Below are positions 1 to 7,307 of a stretch of DNA of 35,642 bases, piece after piece. Source of the stretch: Mesoaciditoga sp. (lineage in GTDB: Bacteria > Thermotogota > Thermotogae > Mesoaciditogales > Mesoaciditogaceae). Made by a program: the position numbers and the translations under genes. The DNA is taken from the NCBI GenBank assembly GCA_015491995.1, contig WGFY01000057.1, forward strand, positions 1 to 35,642. The letters are read 5' to 3'. Each line of letters begins with the position of its first letter. Positions within the stretch are counted from its first letter, which is position 1. The notes under the pieces are model-generated. The model had not been told where the DNA came from and ran no database searches. It worked only from the letters and a program-made list of their open reading frames with translations.

Positions 1-48
1 CCATTGATAACATGATAAAAAGATACCATCTGGATCGACGCAACAAAT

Positions 49-77
49 AAGGGCAATTGTTGTTAAAAATTGCCCTT
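49..77 (-). terminator. Candidate terminator hairpin after tRNA-Ser
   Basis: A perfect 9-bp inverted repeat (AAGGGCAAT at 49-57, ATTGCCCTT at 69-77) with an 11-base A/T-rich loop lies 12 bases past the 3' end of tRNA-Ser. On the minus strand it is followed by ATTTGTTG, which is only a weak U-tract. It most likely ends the rpsB-tRNA-Arg-tRNA-Ser transcript. Confidence 0.55.
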
Positions 78-89
78 AGAGAAATCAAT

Positions 90-176
90 TGGCGGAGGCG
101 CTGGGATTCGAACCCAGAAGGTGCAGAGCACCACCGATTTTCGAGACCGGCCCCTTAGCCGTTCGGGCACGCCTCC
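90..176 (-). tRNA. tRNA-Ser (anticodon CGA)
   Basis: The minus strand folds as a class II tRNA of 87 bases. The acceptor stem pairs GGAGGCG with CGCCTCC, the discriminator is G, and CCA is encoded. The anticodon stem CCGGT/ATCGG encloses the loop CTCGAAA, giving anticodon CGA. A long variable arm (GGTGCTCTGCACC region) and a T-loop TTCGAAT are present. It lies 36 bases after tRNA-Arg and is probably on the rpsB transcript. Confidence 0.96.
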
Positions 177-212
177 AACGCTTCTTAATTGTATTCCGAA
201 TTTTATCTTTTA

Positions 213-288
213 TGGTGCGCCTGGCGGGATTTGAACCCGCAACCTTCGGATCCGGAATCCAACGCTCTATCCGTTGAGCCACAGGCAC
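213..288 (-). tRNA. tRNA-Arg (anticodon CCG)
   Basis: This is a cloverleaf on the minus strand. The acceptor GTGCCTG pairs with CAGGCGC, the discriminator is A, and CCA is encoded. The anticodon stem TTGGA/TCCGA encloses the loop TTCCGGA, so the anticodon is CCG. The 5' end is only 15 bases after the rpsB stop codon, with no terminator between, so it should be released from an rpsB read-through transcript. Confidence 0.96.
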
Positions 289-303
289 ACACAAAACTTC
301 TTA

Positions 304-1134
304 TCAATAATCACCATTTACTTTTTCTTTTTCAATTTCGGTTTCAACAGCTTTTATCGGTTCTTCTGTTTTGGCGGTTTCTACTTTTTCAAGTTTCTCG
401 GCAATTTTGGCTTTTGCCGGCTCTGATACATTTTTATTTCCTTCTTCATTCCCTTCCTTACCTTCGATATACGCATCCGCTATCTTTGAAGCTATGAGTT
501 TAATGGCCCTTATAGCGTCATCGTTACCTGGTATGACGTAATCAACATCATCCGGATTACAGTTCGTGTCAACAACTGACACAATTGGAATATTCAAGCG
601 ATGAGCTTCTGCTATCGCGTTGTATTCCCTTTTAGGATCGACTATAAAAAGAGCGGCAGGTATCTTTTTCATATCTTTTACGCCGTTAAGGTATTTTCTA
701 AGCCTTTCAAGTTCCTTTCTCGTATGATTAGCTTCTTTTATAGGCATCGAATCGATTTCACCTTTTTCTTCCATTTCTTCCAACTCATGAAGTCTCTTTA
801 TTCTTCCAGAGATGGTCGAAAAATTGGTAAGAAGACCTCCAACCCATCTTTTGTTAATGTAGAAAGCACCGCAACGTTTTGCTTCTTCTTCTATGGTCTG
901 TGCGCCTTGGTGTTTGGTGCAGACAAAAAGCATTTTCTTTTCTTCTTTACCTATTCCAAGCACAAACTCGTAAGCTTCTTTTAAAAGATTTACAGTTTTT
1001 TGAAGATCGATGATGTAAATTCCCTTCCTTGCCGTGTAAACGTACGGCTTCATCCTTGGATCCCATCGTTTCGTCTGGTGTCCGAAATGAACTCCGGCTT
1101 CCAGAAGTTGTTTCATCTTTATTATCTCTTTCAC
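304..1134 (-). CDS. rpsB: 30S ribosomal protein S2
   Basis: S2 binds the head-body junction of the 30S subunit and recruits S1. The N-terminal motif [10 protein letters not shown] and later [23 protein letters not shown] and [20 protein letters not shown] are diagnostic of the family. The protein is 276 residues. The globular part ends near residue 215 and is followed by a charged Lys/Glu-rich tail of about 55 residues that is longer than in many bacteria. I place the start at GTG 1134 because GGAGGTG lies 5 bases before it; an upstream in-frame extension has no such site. The usual partner tsf is not downstream; tRNA-Arg and tRNA-Ser are. A strong promoter and a leader hairpin lie upstream. 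Confidence 0.96.
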   Translation of the reverse strand: MKEIIKMKQLLEAGVHFGHQTKRWDPRMKPYVYTARKGIYIIDLQKTVNLLKEAYEFVLGIGKEEKKMLFVCTKHQGAQTIEEEAKRCGAFYINKRWVGGLLTNFSTISGRIKRLHELEEMEEKGEIDSMPIKEANHTRKELERLRKYLNGVKDMKKIPAALFIVDPKREYNAIAEAHRLNIPIVSVVDTNCNPDDVDYVIPGNDDAIRAIKLIASKIADAYIEGKEGNEEGNKNVSEPAKAKIAEKLEKVETAKTEEPIKAVETEIEKEKVNGDY

Positions 1135-1175
1135 AAAAACACCTCCATATGGTTTTACCGCCACGATCATCCTTT

Positions 1176-1206
1176 CTTCCGATGACCCTTAGGCACCAAT
1201 CGGAAG
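1176..1206 (-). promoter_or_regulatory. Hairpin in the rpsB mRNA leader
   Basis: The rpsB leader of about 95 bases contains a perfect 8-bp stem (CTTCCGAT / ATCGGAAG on the minus strand) closing a 15-base loop rich in G and C. Ribosomal protein S2 represses its own mRNA through the leader in E. coli, so a similar role is possible here. That is inference; the motif itself is not one I can match to a described family. Confidence 0.45.
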
Positions 1207-1233
1207 ATCAAATCGTGTGAGTTATCGAAAGGA

Positions 1234-1262
1234 ATTATAACAAAATTACCTTCTCGCGTCAA
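1234..1262 (-). promoter_or_regulatory. Promoter of rpsB-tRNA-Arg-tRNA-Ser
   Basis: On the minus strand there is a -35 box TTGACG (1257-1262), a 17-base spacer and a perfect -10 box TATAAT (1234-1239). The expected start of transcription is near 1227, giving a leader of about 93 bases before rpsB. The promoter begins just 18 bases after the queD stop codon, so it separates two transcription units on the same strand. Confidence 0.85.
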
Positions 1263-1279
1263 CAACGAACTTTGAAGTT

Positions 1280-1636
1280 CTATCCTCCTCTATAGGAAAC
1301 AAAGGACGTTTCGGATTCCCAGACGCAAATTTCGTAGAGGCGATAATTGGGAGTACCTAAGATTGGATCAAGTTTCCCCCATATCCATGAAGCTATGTTT
1401 TCAGCCGTAGGCTGTTCTATCAAATCGTTTATGTAATTGTGATCGAGCTTTGACACGACCAGATCGTTGACTACTTTTTTCAATTCAACAAAGTCGTAGA
1501 CCATTCCATCTTCATTTGGTGTTCCTTTGAGAGTTACACGAAGCTTGTACGTATGACCATGAAGCTTTTCACATTTTCCATGATATCGCACAAGATTGTG
1601 AGCGGCATCGAATTTGAACTCTTTCGATACAAACAT
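1280..1636 (-). CDS. queD: 6-carboxytetrahydropterin synthase (QueD / PTPS family)
   Basis: QueD converts dihydroneopterin triphosphate to 6-carboxy-5,6,7,8-tetrahydropterin, the second step towards the 7-deazaguanine bases of queuosine tRNA. The 118 residues match the compact bacterial form. Zinc ligands are His13, His26 and His28 (HGH motif). Catalytic residues seen are Cys22, Asp65-His66 and Glu107. The ATG start has AAGGTGAT upstream, overlapping the stop codon of the preceding permease, so it is the last gene of the ABC exporter operon. No other queuosine gene is in the window. The PTPS family also has biopterin-pathway members, but the Cys-x3-HGH spacing favours QueD. Confidence 0.9.
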   Translation of the reverse strand: MFVSKEFKFDAAHNLVRYHGKCEKLHGHTYKLRVTLKGTPNEDGMVYDFVELKKVVNDLVVSKLDHNYINDLIEQPTAENIASWIWGKLDPILGTPNYRLYEICVWESETSFVSYRGG

Positions 1637-1644
1637 TTATCATA

Positions 1645-2727
1645 TCACCTTCTTTCAAGATATAACATACTTCTTCCGCCAACGATCATCATCAAAGATC
1701 CAATTGAAACAAAAATCACGTTTATTGCCATGAACTCCCATCCATACATTGGGCTTATTCCAAGTGCATATCTTAGACCTTTCATAAAATACGTGACAGG
1801 CATGAAGTACGCAATTGTTCTCATGTAATCCGGCATTATCGAAAAAGGGTAAAATACGTTTGAAAAGAGCATCATAACCGTGAGGAGCAAGGTGGAAAAA
1901 TTCAACGTTGTCCACATATCTCTGAAAACTATGGAAAATATCGTCCCAAGTCCTATCGAAAGGATCACAGCACTCGATATCATAAAAGTAAACAACAACC
2001 AATTGACGTTGTAAAGAGTTGAAAATACAAGCTCCGAAGCCACGAGAGTAAGATATGAGGATAGCAACGAAGACCAAAATCTGTGAATGGCTATGGAAAA
2101 GGCAAAAACACTTCCACTTATAGGAGTTACCCTTATTCTCTTCAAAACGTCATTTGAACGGTATTTAGAAAAAGTTGTCGCCGTCGATAAAATACACGCG
2201 GTCAATATTGCAATTGCGATGGCTCCTGGCACCACAAATGAAATAACCGTAAGATTTGAATTTTTCTTTATGGAAATCGGATTGACTTGAATGTAAGTTG
2301 GAATTCCAGACATTCTCTTTCTTACCGTTTGAACTATGAAATTCTGAAGAATTAGCAAGTAATTGTTATACTGACCAAAGGATTGATTGTAAAAAAAATT
2401 CAAAGCAGTGGAGCTTATGGAAATACCCATTTGAGTTTTTGCAGAACTCACAAATTTTTTAAGTTCGGAATCACTTCTCACAAAAGTAAAAGCGAATCCG
2501 GATTTTTTAGCTTCGCTTTCGAGAGCTTTTTTGTACATTTGAAGATCGTTTGACATGTGAATCGCGACCTTCACTTCCACATTTTGTGTCCCACCAGAAA
2601 TGCCGGAAATTACAAAACCCAAAATAAGCATGAATGCAATTGGAGAAAAAAACATTATAATGGTTGTTTGCCTGTCGCGTATGAACATGTTGAAAGTTTC
2701 TTTTATCAATATCTTCATTTTTTTCAC
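1645..2727 (-). CDS. ABC-2 type transporter permease (second subunit)
   Basis: This is a membrane subunit of an ABC-2 exporter. An N-terminal transmembrane segment (near residues 20-45) is followed by a large extracytoplasmic region of about 120 residues and then five or so hydrophobic helices, the layout of the drug/natriuretic exporter permeases. I choose GTG 2727 (360 residues) because AAGGAG lies 9 bases upstream; an ATG at 2748 lacks a ribosome site and would overlap the previous gene. It starts 5 bases after that gene ends and should pair with the permease encoded there under the ATPase at 3914-4828. The substrate is unknown. Confidence 0.88.
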   Translation of the reverse strand: MKKMKILIKETFNMFIRDRQTTIIMFFSPIAFMLILGFVISGISGGTQNVEVKVAIHMSNDLQMYKKALESEAKKSGFAFTFVRSDSELKKFVSSAKTQMGISISSTALNFFYNQSFGQYNNYLLILQNFIVQTVRKRMSGIPTYIQVNPISIKKNSNLTVISFVVPGAIAIAILTACILSTATTFSKYRSNDVLKRIRVTPISGSVFAFSIAIHRFWSSLLSSYLTLVASELVFSTLYNVNWLLFTFMISSAVILSIGLGTIFSIVFRDMWTTLNFSTLLLTVMMLFSNVFYPFSIMPDYMRTIAYFMPVTYFMKGLRYALGISPMYGWEFMAINVIFVSIGSLMMIVGGRSMLYLERR

Positions 2728-2732
2728 CAATT

Positions 2733-3917
2733 TCAGCTCCTTTTCCATATTCTACGTGTTGATAAGAAAATTAAGGAGGCAAGCATCCACAAAGATGGAA
2801 CAAGTATGTTCATCCACATGGGGGTCGCTGACAGTCCGACACCCATCAACTGTCTCATGGCGTTAGTTGAATACCACAAAGGATTCGCATAGACGAAGAT
2901 GTTAACATACCACGGAAGGCTAAAGAGTGGAAAATATATGCCGGCCAGAAATTCAAGCGGTAAATTTATAAAACTCGTAAGAGCGCCAACTGCCGTTGGT
3001 CCAGAAACGAGAGAGCCTATATCGAATCCAATTAAAACGTACGCTACACATATGAAAAAATAGTACAAAATCGCTTCTATGGAAAGTATGTGAATGCTGG
3101 AATTAAGAACATAAATTGCCAAAAACGCGAGCAAGAAATATTGAATCAGCATCGTGAAAATTTTTGACATGGTAAAACCCAAAAAGAAAAAATGAGATTT
3201 TGCCGGCGTAGAAGCGTATTTTTTCATGATTCCATAACGTCTCATCGAAGCCAACTTAGGTGCTATCAACAACAGACCACTCGTAAAAGCTCCCATAACT
3301 ATTATTCCGGGGGAGACGAAGTCGGTATAAGAAGGTGATTTCATCATTTCGCCAATGGTTTTGCTATGTATTGTGAAAGTTTTCAGTTTGTAGTGCAGTT
3401 TCGAAATAACATATGAATTTATTTCATCCATGGCACCTTGCACAACGCCTTGGGCCAAACTTGAAGAAGCCTCGTTTGGAAGGTAGAAGACGTTTATCTT
3501 TGCGCTGGCGAAAGAAATTCCTACTTTGCTTAAAAGAACAGATCTCATCACCTCTAAGTTGAAAGTTTTTGGTATTACTATCACGATATCAGCTTCGGAG
3601 TATTCAACTTTTTTGAAGGCGGTGTTTATATTATCCGGTTTCATGAAGGTTAAGGTGAAAAATGCACCCTTGTTCGGATAGGAAATGGATTTGAAAGCTT
3701 TTACAAGAGAGTTGGCGTAATTGACACCTTTGGCAGTTGGACTTGCCTCGTTTATGATGATCACTTTGAAATTCAAAGAACTTTTGCCCATATTCGTAAA
3801 TGTTAAAACCAATATAAAAAGCAGAAGAGTTGGAAATATCAAAGCCCAAAATATCGCTCTTTTGTTCCTCATATCTGATAGCAAATGAGTTTTGAAAAAA
3901 AACCATATTTCTTTCAC
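2733..3917 (-). CDS. ABC-2 type transporter permease (first subunit)
   Basis: A 394-residue membrane protein with an N-terminal helix at about residues 22-42, a long extracytoplasmic domain, and five to six C-terminal transmembrane helices starting near residue 205. This is the ABC-2 layout of lipid, drug or antibiotic exporters. It starts with GTG 3917, which overlaps the ATPase stop as GTGA, with GGGAG a few bases upstream. The two permeases share layout but little obvious sequence, so a heterodimeric pore is likely. The substrate cannot be told from sequence. Confidence 0.88.
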   Translation of the reverse strand: MKEIWFFFKTHLLSDMRNKRAIFWALIFPTLLLFILVLTFTNMGKSSLNFKVIIINEASPTAKGVNYANSLVKAFKSISYPNKGAFFTLTFMKPDNINTAFKKVEYSEADIVIVIPKTFNLEVMRSVLLSKVGISFASAKINVFYLPNEASSSLAQGVVQGAMDEINSYVISKLHYKLKTFTIHSKTIGEMMKSPSYTDFVSPGIIVMGAFTSGLLLIAPKLASMRRYGIMKKYASTPAKSHFFFLGFTMSKIFTMLIQYFLLAFLAIYVLNSSIHILSIEAILYYFFICVAYVLIGFDIGSLVSGPTAVGALTSFINLPLEFLAGIYFPLFSLPWYVNIFVYANPLWYSTNAMRQLMGVGLSATPMWMNILVPSLWMLASLIFLSTRRIWKRS

Positions 3918-4828
3918 TCTCTCAACTCCCTGCCTGTTAGATTCAAAAATACGTCTTCAAGAGTGGGCTCTATCAAAAATACGTTGGTTAAAGAAAAATT
4001 ATACTTTTTAGACCACAAAACTATATCTTCCAAAGTTTTTGTGATATTTTTGGTGGTTATTCTACAGTGATCGTCTATCCTTTGAATGTTTTCGCTAAGC
4101 CCTTTCAAAACTTCTATCGAAGGCGTTGGAGAACATGCGAAATCTATTTTACTTTCCCCACCATATTTCATTATAAGCTTTTCTGGTGTTCCCATTTCTA
4201 TAACTTCGCCATGATCTATGATGGTGATCCGATCACAGAGGCGCTGGGCTTCTTCCATGTAGTGAGTTGTTAAAAATATGGTTTTTCCGTTGGATTTTAA
4301 TTTTTCTATCAAGTCCCATATGGATTCTCTTGATTGAGGATCAAGCCCGGTTGTCGGCTCATCCAAGAATATCAGATCCGGATCGTTTATCAATGAAATC
4401 GCAATTGCGAGTCTTTGTCTTTGACCACCAGAAAGGTTTTCTGGATAATCATTCGATTTCTCTTCCAGATCAACCATTTTCAAAGCATCGGAGATGACCA
4501 ACGTTTTTTTGAAAAAAGAGGTGAAAAGCTCTAAAATTTCTTTAACTTTAAGATGATCTAAGAAACTCGTTTGCTGAAGAACCACCCCGATCCTCTCCTT
4601 TAACTCCGGTAAAACATCGCCTTGTACTTCTTTTCCAAACATATGGATTTCTCCATCAGAAGGCCTACGAAGTCCTTCCAGTATTTCGAGCATAGAAGTT
4701 TTGCCAGCACCGTTTGGACCGAGAAATCCAAAAATTTCCCCCTTGTAGACTTCTATATCGATTCCTTTCAAAGCCTCAAAACTTCCGTACATTTTTTTCA
4801 GATTTTTAACTGTTATTATCTTTTCCAT
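3914..4828 (-). CDS. ABC transporter ATP-binding protein (ABC-2 exporter)
   Basis: This is the nucleotide-binding subunit that powers the two permeases downstream. Its 304 residues carry Walker A GPNGAGKT (37-44), a Q-loop in VVLQQTSF, the signature LSGGQRQRLAIA, Walker B LIFLDEPTTGLDP and the H-loop LTTHYMEEA. A C-terminal extension of about 85 residues of the DUF4162 type is common in CcmA/drug-exporter ATPases. ATG 4828 is preceded by GGAGGCG, which fixes the start; the reading frame stays open further upstream but that part has no family similarity. An extended -10 promoter lies 43 bases upstream. It is divergent from thymidine kinase. Confidence 0.93.
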   Translation of the reverse strand: MEKIITVKNLKKMYGSFEALKGIDIEVYKGEIFGFLGPNGAGKTSMLEILEGLRRPSDGEIHMFGKEVQGDVLPELKERIGVVLQQTSFLDHLKVKEILELFTSFFKKTLVISDALKMVDLEEKSNDYPENLSGGQRQRLAIAISLINDPDLIFLDEPTTGLDPQSRESIWDLIEKLKSNGKTIFLTTHYMEEAQRLCDRITIIDHGEVIEMGTPEKLIMKYGGESKIDFACSPTPSIEVLKGLSENIQRIDDHCRITTKNITKTLEDIVLWSKKYNFSLTNVFLIEPTLEDVFLNLTGRELRE

Positions 4829-4870
4829 CACGCCTCCAAGAGATACAAGAATCAAACGGTTAAGATCTAA

Positions 4871-4879
4871 ATTATAGCA
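4871..4879 (-). promoter_or_regulatory. Extended -10 promoter of the ABC exporter-queD operon
   Basis: On the minus strand TGC precedes TATAAT (4871-4876), an extended -10 element that can work without a good -35 box; none is seen 17 bases upstream. The start of transcription would fall near 4864, leaving a leader of about 36 bases before the ATPase. Confidence 0.6.
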
Positions 4880-4944
4880 TGCAAGTTGTGACCTTGTATT
4901 AAATACAATCAAAAAAAGTTTAACTCTTTCAACTCTTTTTTTGA

Positions 4945-4950
4945 TATAAT
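4945..4950 (+). promoter_or_regulatory. -10 box of the tdk operon
   Basis: A perfect TATAAT at 4945-4950 lies 41 bases before the chosen tdk start. The -35 region is weak (TTAACT at 4920-4925 would give a 19-base spacer). Transcription would begin near 4957, which rules out the TTG at 4956 as a normal start codon. Confidence 0.55.
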
Positions 4951-4991
4951 CGAATTTGCATACGAAAAATTCAGAAAAGAGAGTGGGAATT

Positions 4992-5600
4992 TTGAAAGGC
5001 AAAGTAGAGATCGCAATCGGTCCAATGTACTCTGGCAAAACAGAAGAGCTTATCAGAAGAGTCGTTAGACGTAATATAGCAAAACAGCATGGAATGATAT
5101 TCAAAATCTCTTCAGATACCCGTTCAAAAGACGATAATGTTATATCGAGGGCTGGAACTTTTTTGAAAGCAAAGACGATCGAACGTTCAAGTGATGCCCT
5201 CAAATATCTTAATGACAATCTCAACTACGTGGCATTTGATGAAGCACAATTCTTTGATGAAGAGCTTGTCGAAGTGGTGAACTCATTCGTCGATTTTGGG
5301 ACAGATGTGATAGTTGCAGGTTTGAATCTGGATTTTCGCGGCAAACCATTCGACAACGTCATGAAGGTCGTTGCCATTTCCGATGAAGTGGTTTTGCTGA
5401 CGGCAGTTTGCATGGTTTGCGGAAAGGATGCAACCCGCACTCAAAGGCTGATATCGAAAAATGGGGAGTGGATTCCCGCTTCTCTCAGCGATCCTATTTT
5501 CAAAGTTGAAGGCGAAGACGTTCAAGTTCGTTATGAACCTCGATGTAAGAATTGTTGGAAGGTGGGAAAATGGAAATGTCAAAAGTTGGAAATCACATGA
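4992..5600 (+). CDS. tdk: Thymidine kinase (type II)
   Basis: It phosphorylates thymidine with ATP to dTMP in nucleoside salvage. The 202 residues carry the P-loop GPMYSGKT (10-17), the DEAQFF motif with catalytic Glu84, and four zinc cysteines, Cys140, Cys143, Cys185 and Cys188, of the lasso domain. I set the start at TTG 4992 because this aligns with other type II kinases, which begin a few residues before the P-loop. GTG 4983 and TTG 4956 are alternatives, but the latter sits at the predicted transcription start. It is the first gene of an overlapping set with the cupin, the GGDEF protein and glnA. Confidence 0.92.
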   Translation: MKGKVEIAIGPMYSGKTEELIRRVVRRNIAKQHGMIFKISSDTRSKDDNVISRAGTFLKAKTIERSSDALKYLNDNLNYVAFDEAQFFDEELVEVVNSFVDFGTDVIVAGLNLDFRGKPFDNVMKVVAISDEVVLLTAVCMVCGKDATRTQRLISKNGEWIPASLSDPIFKVEGEDVQVRYEPRCKNCWKVGKWKCQKLEIT

Positions 5601-5926
5601 ATGTGGAAGCCAAGATTTACGACGATGGCAAAGTGGCAAAAGGTGTTGAAAAGAGAGTGCTCATAGGTCCAGACGATGGAGCCCCAACTTTCATAATGAG
5701 ACACTTTAGAGTGAAACCTTCTGGGTTTTCTCCGCATCATTCTCATAATTGGGAACATGAGGTGTACGTTCTTAAAGGCAAAGGATTTTTGAGAACGGAT
5801 GAAGGTGAAAAACCGTTCAAAGCTGGAGATTACGTTTTTGTCCCACCAAATGAAACACACCAGTTCGTCAACGATTCCAGTGAAATTTTAGAGTTCATAT
5901 GTGTGATCCCCAAAAATGAAAATTGA
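5570..5926 (+). CDS. Small cupin protein, TM1459-like
   Basis: This single-domain cupin resembles T. maritima TM1459, a structurally known metal-binding beta-barrel whose physiological substrate is unknown. From ATG 5570 it is 118 residues. The likely metal ligands His57, His59, His63 and His97 have the same spacing as the four histidines of TM1459, and the flanking motifs WEHE, VLKGKG and PNETH are conserved. ATG 5570 has GGAAGGTGGG just upstream; ATG 5597, which overlaps the tdk stop as ATGA, is the alternative and would also preserve the fold. Its last 11 bases overlap the GGDEF gene. Its role in this operon is unknown. Confidence 0.88.
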   Translation: MEMSKVGNHMNVEAKIYDDGKVAKGVEKRVLIGPDDGAPTFIMRHFRVKPSGFSPHHSHNWEHEVYVLKGKGFLRTDEGEKPFKAGDYVFVPPNETHQFVNDSSEILEFICVIPKNEN

Positions 5927-7307
5927 GAGATTTGAAGATTTTCTAAAAAGACATTACGTTCCTCCAGAGTACGTTTACATCGCCAAAAAAGTTCCACATT
6001 CAAAGATGCACGTGATGATATCGGAGAATTTTCAAAAGATCCCTCTCAATTCGTTACATCTTATCAAGATGTATTACAAGAGGAATGAGGAACTTCCCGG
6101 TCTTGAATTCACACAGGACGAAACAAAGCAATCCATCGAGATCATAATTCGATCAAGGGTATTGAAAATGCCTTACACGACTATCATCAACACGAAAAAA
6201 TTCATGAACGAGTTGAATTTCTTTTACAGCATGACGGGGGAATTAATGATGATCATGAAGAGATTCTCAATACTCGAGAATCTTTCATACATCTTAACTT
6301 ATGCTCTAAAAAGTGAAGGAATGGACGAACTGGTAACCCTCTTTATGACAGGTCTCACCGCTGGATATGGTTTTGGATTTAACCGTGCCTTTTTATTCGT
6401 GAAAAGAGGAAATAACTACGTAGGTGAAAGGGCAGTTGGGCCTTTCAACGATGAAGAATCTCAACATATTTGGGAAGATTTGGAATACCGAAATTACGAT
6501 CTAAATGAGTTTGCCAAAAATGTTAACAACCTAAAAATCTTTCCATCAAGCCTTCAAAAACATGTTTCTCATTTGAAATTCAACGTTACCGAAAAAAATT
6601 CAGAGTTCTTTGAAAACAAAGAAGTGCGAAAATTATCGTTGGATGAAATTCCAGTGGATGTAAAAAAATCGCTGATGATAACTTCTCCCATCGTTGTGAT
6701 ACCTATAATCAGTGAGTTGGGAGATCCGGGAGTCTTTCTTATGGATAACAAGTTCACAAACGAACACATCTTGCAAGAAACCGTAGATCTGCTGAAGCTG
6801 TTTAGCAAACAGGTGAATTTGATATTCCAAAATTTCGAGATGAAAGAATATCTGAGGAACATATCTCAATACGACGAACTTACGGGAGTCATGAACAGAA
6901 GAAATTTGGATTTTCTATCTTCGAAAAACGGCTCTCTCGTCATGCTGGATATCGATGATTTTAAAGAAGTAAACGATTCCTTCGGTCATCTTGAAGGAGA
7001 TCGAATTTTGAGAAAGTTCACGAACTTGTTAAAGACATACATAAGAGCCAACGATATGATTGTCAGATACGGTGGAGATGAATTCCTGATTTTTTTAAAC
7101 GGAGTGAGCATCAAAAGATCAAGAAAGATCATGGAACGCTTGCTGAATTTGACCAAGGAAAACGGAATAAGCTTTTCAGCTGGCATTGTAAAAGTTTCCG
7201 GGAAACGAAATTTGGGAGATTCAATAAAAATGGCAGACGATCTTCTTTACAAAGTTAAAAGAGAAGGAAAGGGAACTTTTGTTTCAGAGGAGGAGGAAGC
7301 ATCTTGA
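5916..7307 (+). CDS. Diguanylate cyclase with N-terminal GAF-like sensor
   Basis: It probably makes cyclic di-GMP from two GTP. The 463 residues have no transmembrane helix. An N-terminal region of about 130 residues has no match I recognise. It is followed by a GAF-like stretch (roughly 130-310) and a C-terminal GGDEF domain (about 335-463). The active-site motif GGDEF is intact at 386-390, the metal-binding Asp lies in MLDIDDFKEVND, and an inhibitory I-site RxxD (RAND, 377-380) lies five residues before it, so product feedback is expected. The start overlaps the cupin by 11 bases and the stop overlaps the glnA start, so the level of expression should be tied to both. No EAL or HD-GYP phosphodiesterase is nearby. 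Confidence 0.92.
   Translation: MKIERFEDFLKRHYVPPEYVYIAKKVPHSKMHVMISENFQKIPLNSLHLIKMYYKRNEELPGLEFTQDETKQSIEIIIRSRVLKMPYTTIINTKKFMNELNFFYSMTGELMMIMKRFSILENLSYILTYALKSEGMDELVTLFMTGLTAGYGFGFNRAFLFVKRGNNYVGERAVGPFNDEESQHIWEDLEYRNYDLNEFAKNVNNLKIFPSSLQKHVSHLKFNVTEKNSEFFENKEVRKLSLDEIPVDVKKSLMITSPIVVIPIISELGDPGVFLMDNKFTNEHILQETVDLLKLFSKQVNLIFQNFEMKEYLRNISQYDELTGVMNRRNLDFLSSKNGSLVMLDIDDFKEVNDSFGHLEGDRILRKFTNLLKTYIRANDMIVRYGGDEFLIFLNGVSIKRSRKIMERLLNLTKENGISFSAGIVKVSGKRNLGDSIKMADDLLYKVKREGKGTFVSEEEEAS

Noticed and set aside
4829-5224. Long in-frame N-terminal extension of the ABC ATPase towards 5224
   Set aside because: It runs antisense through thymidine kinase, has no family similarity, and ATG 4828 has a strong ribosome site.
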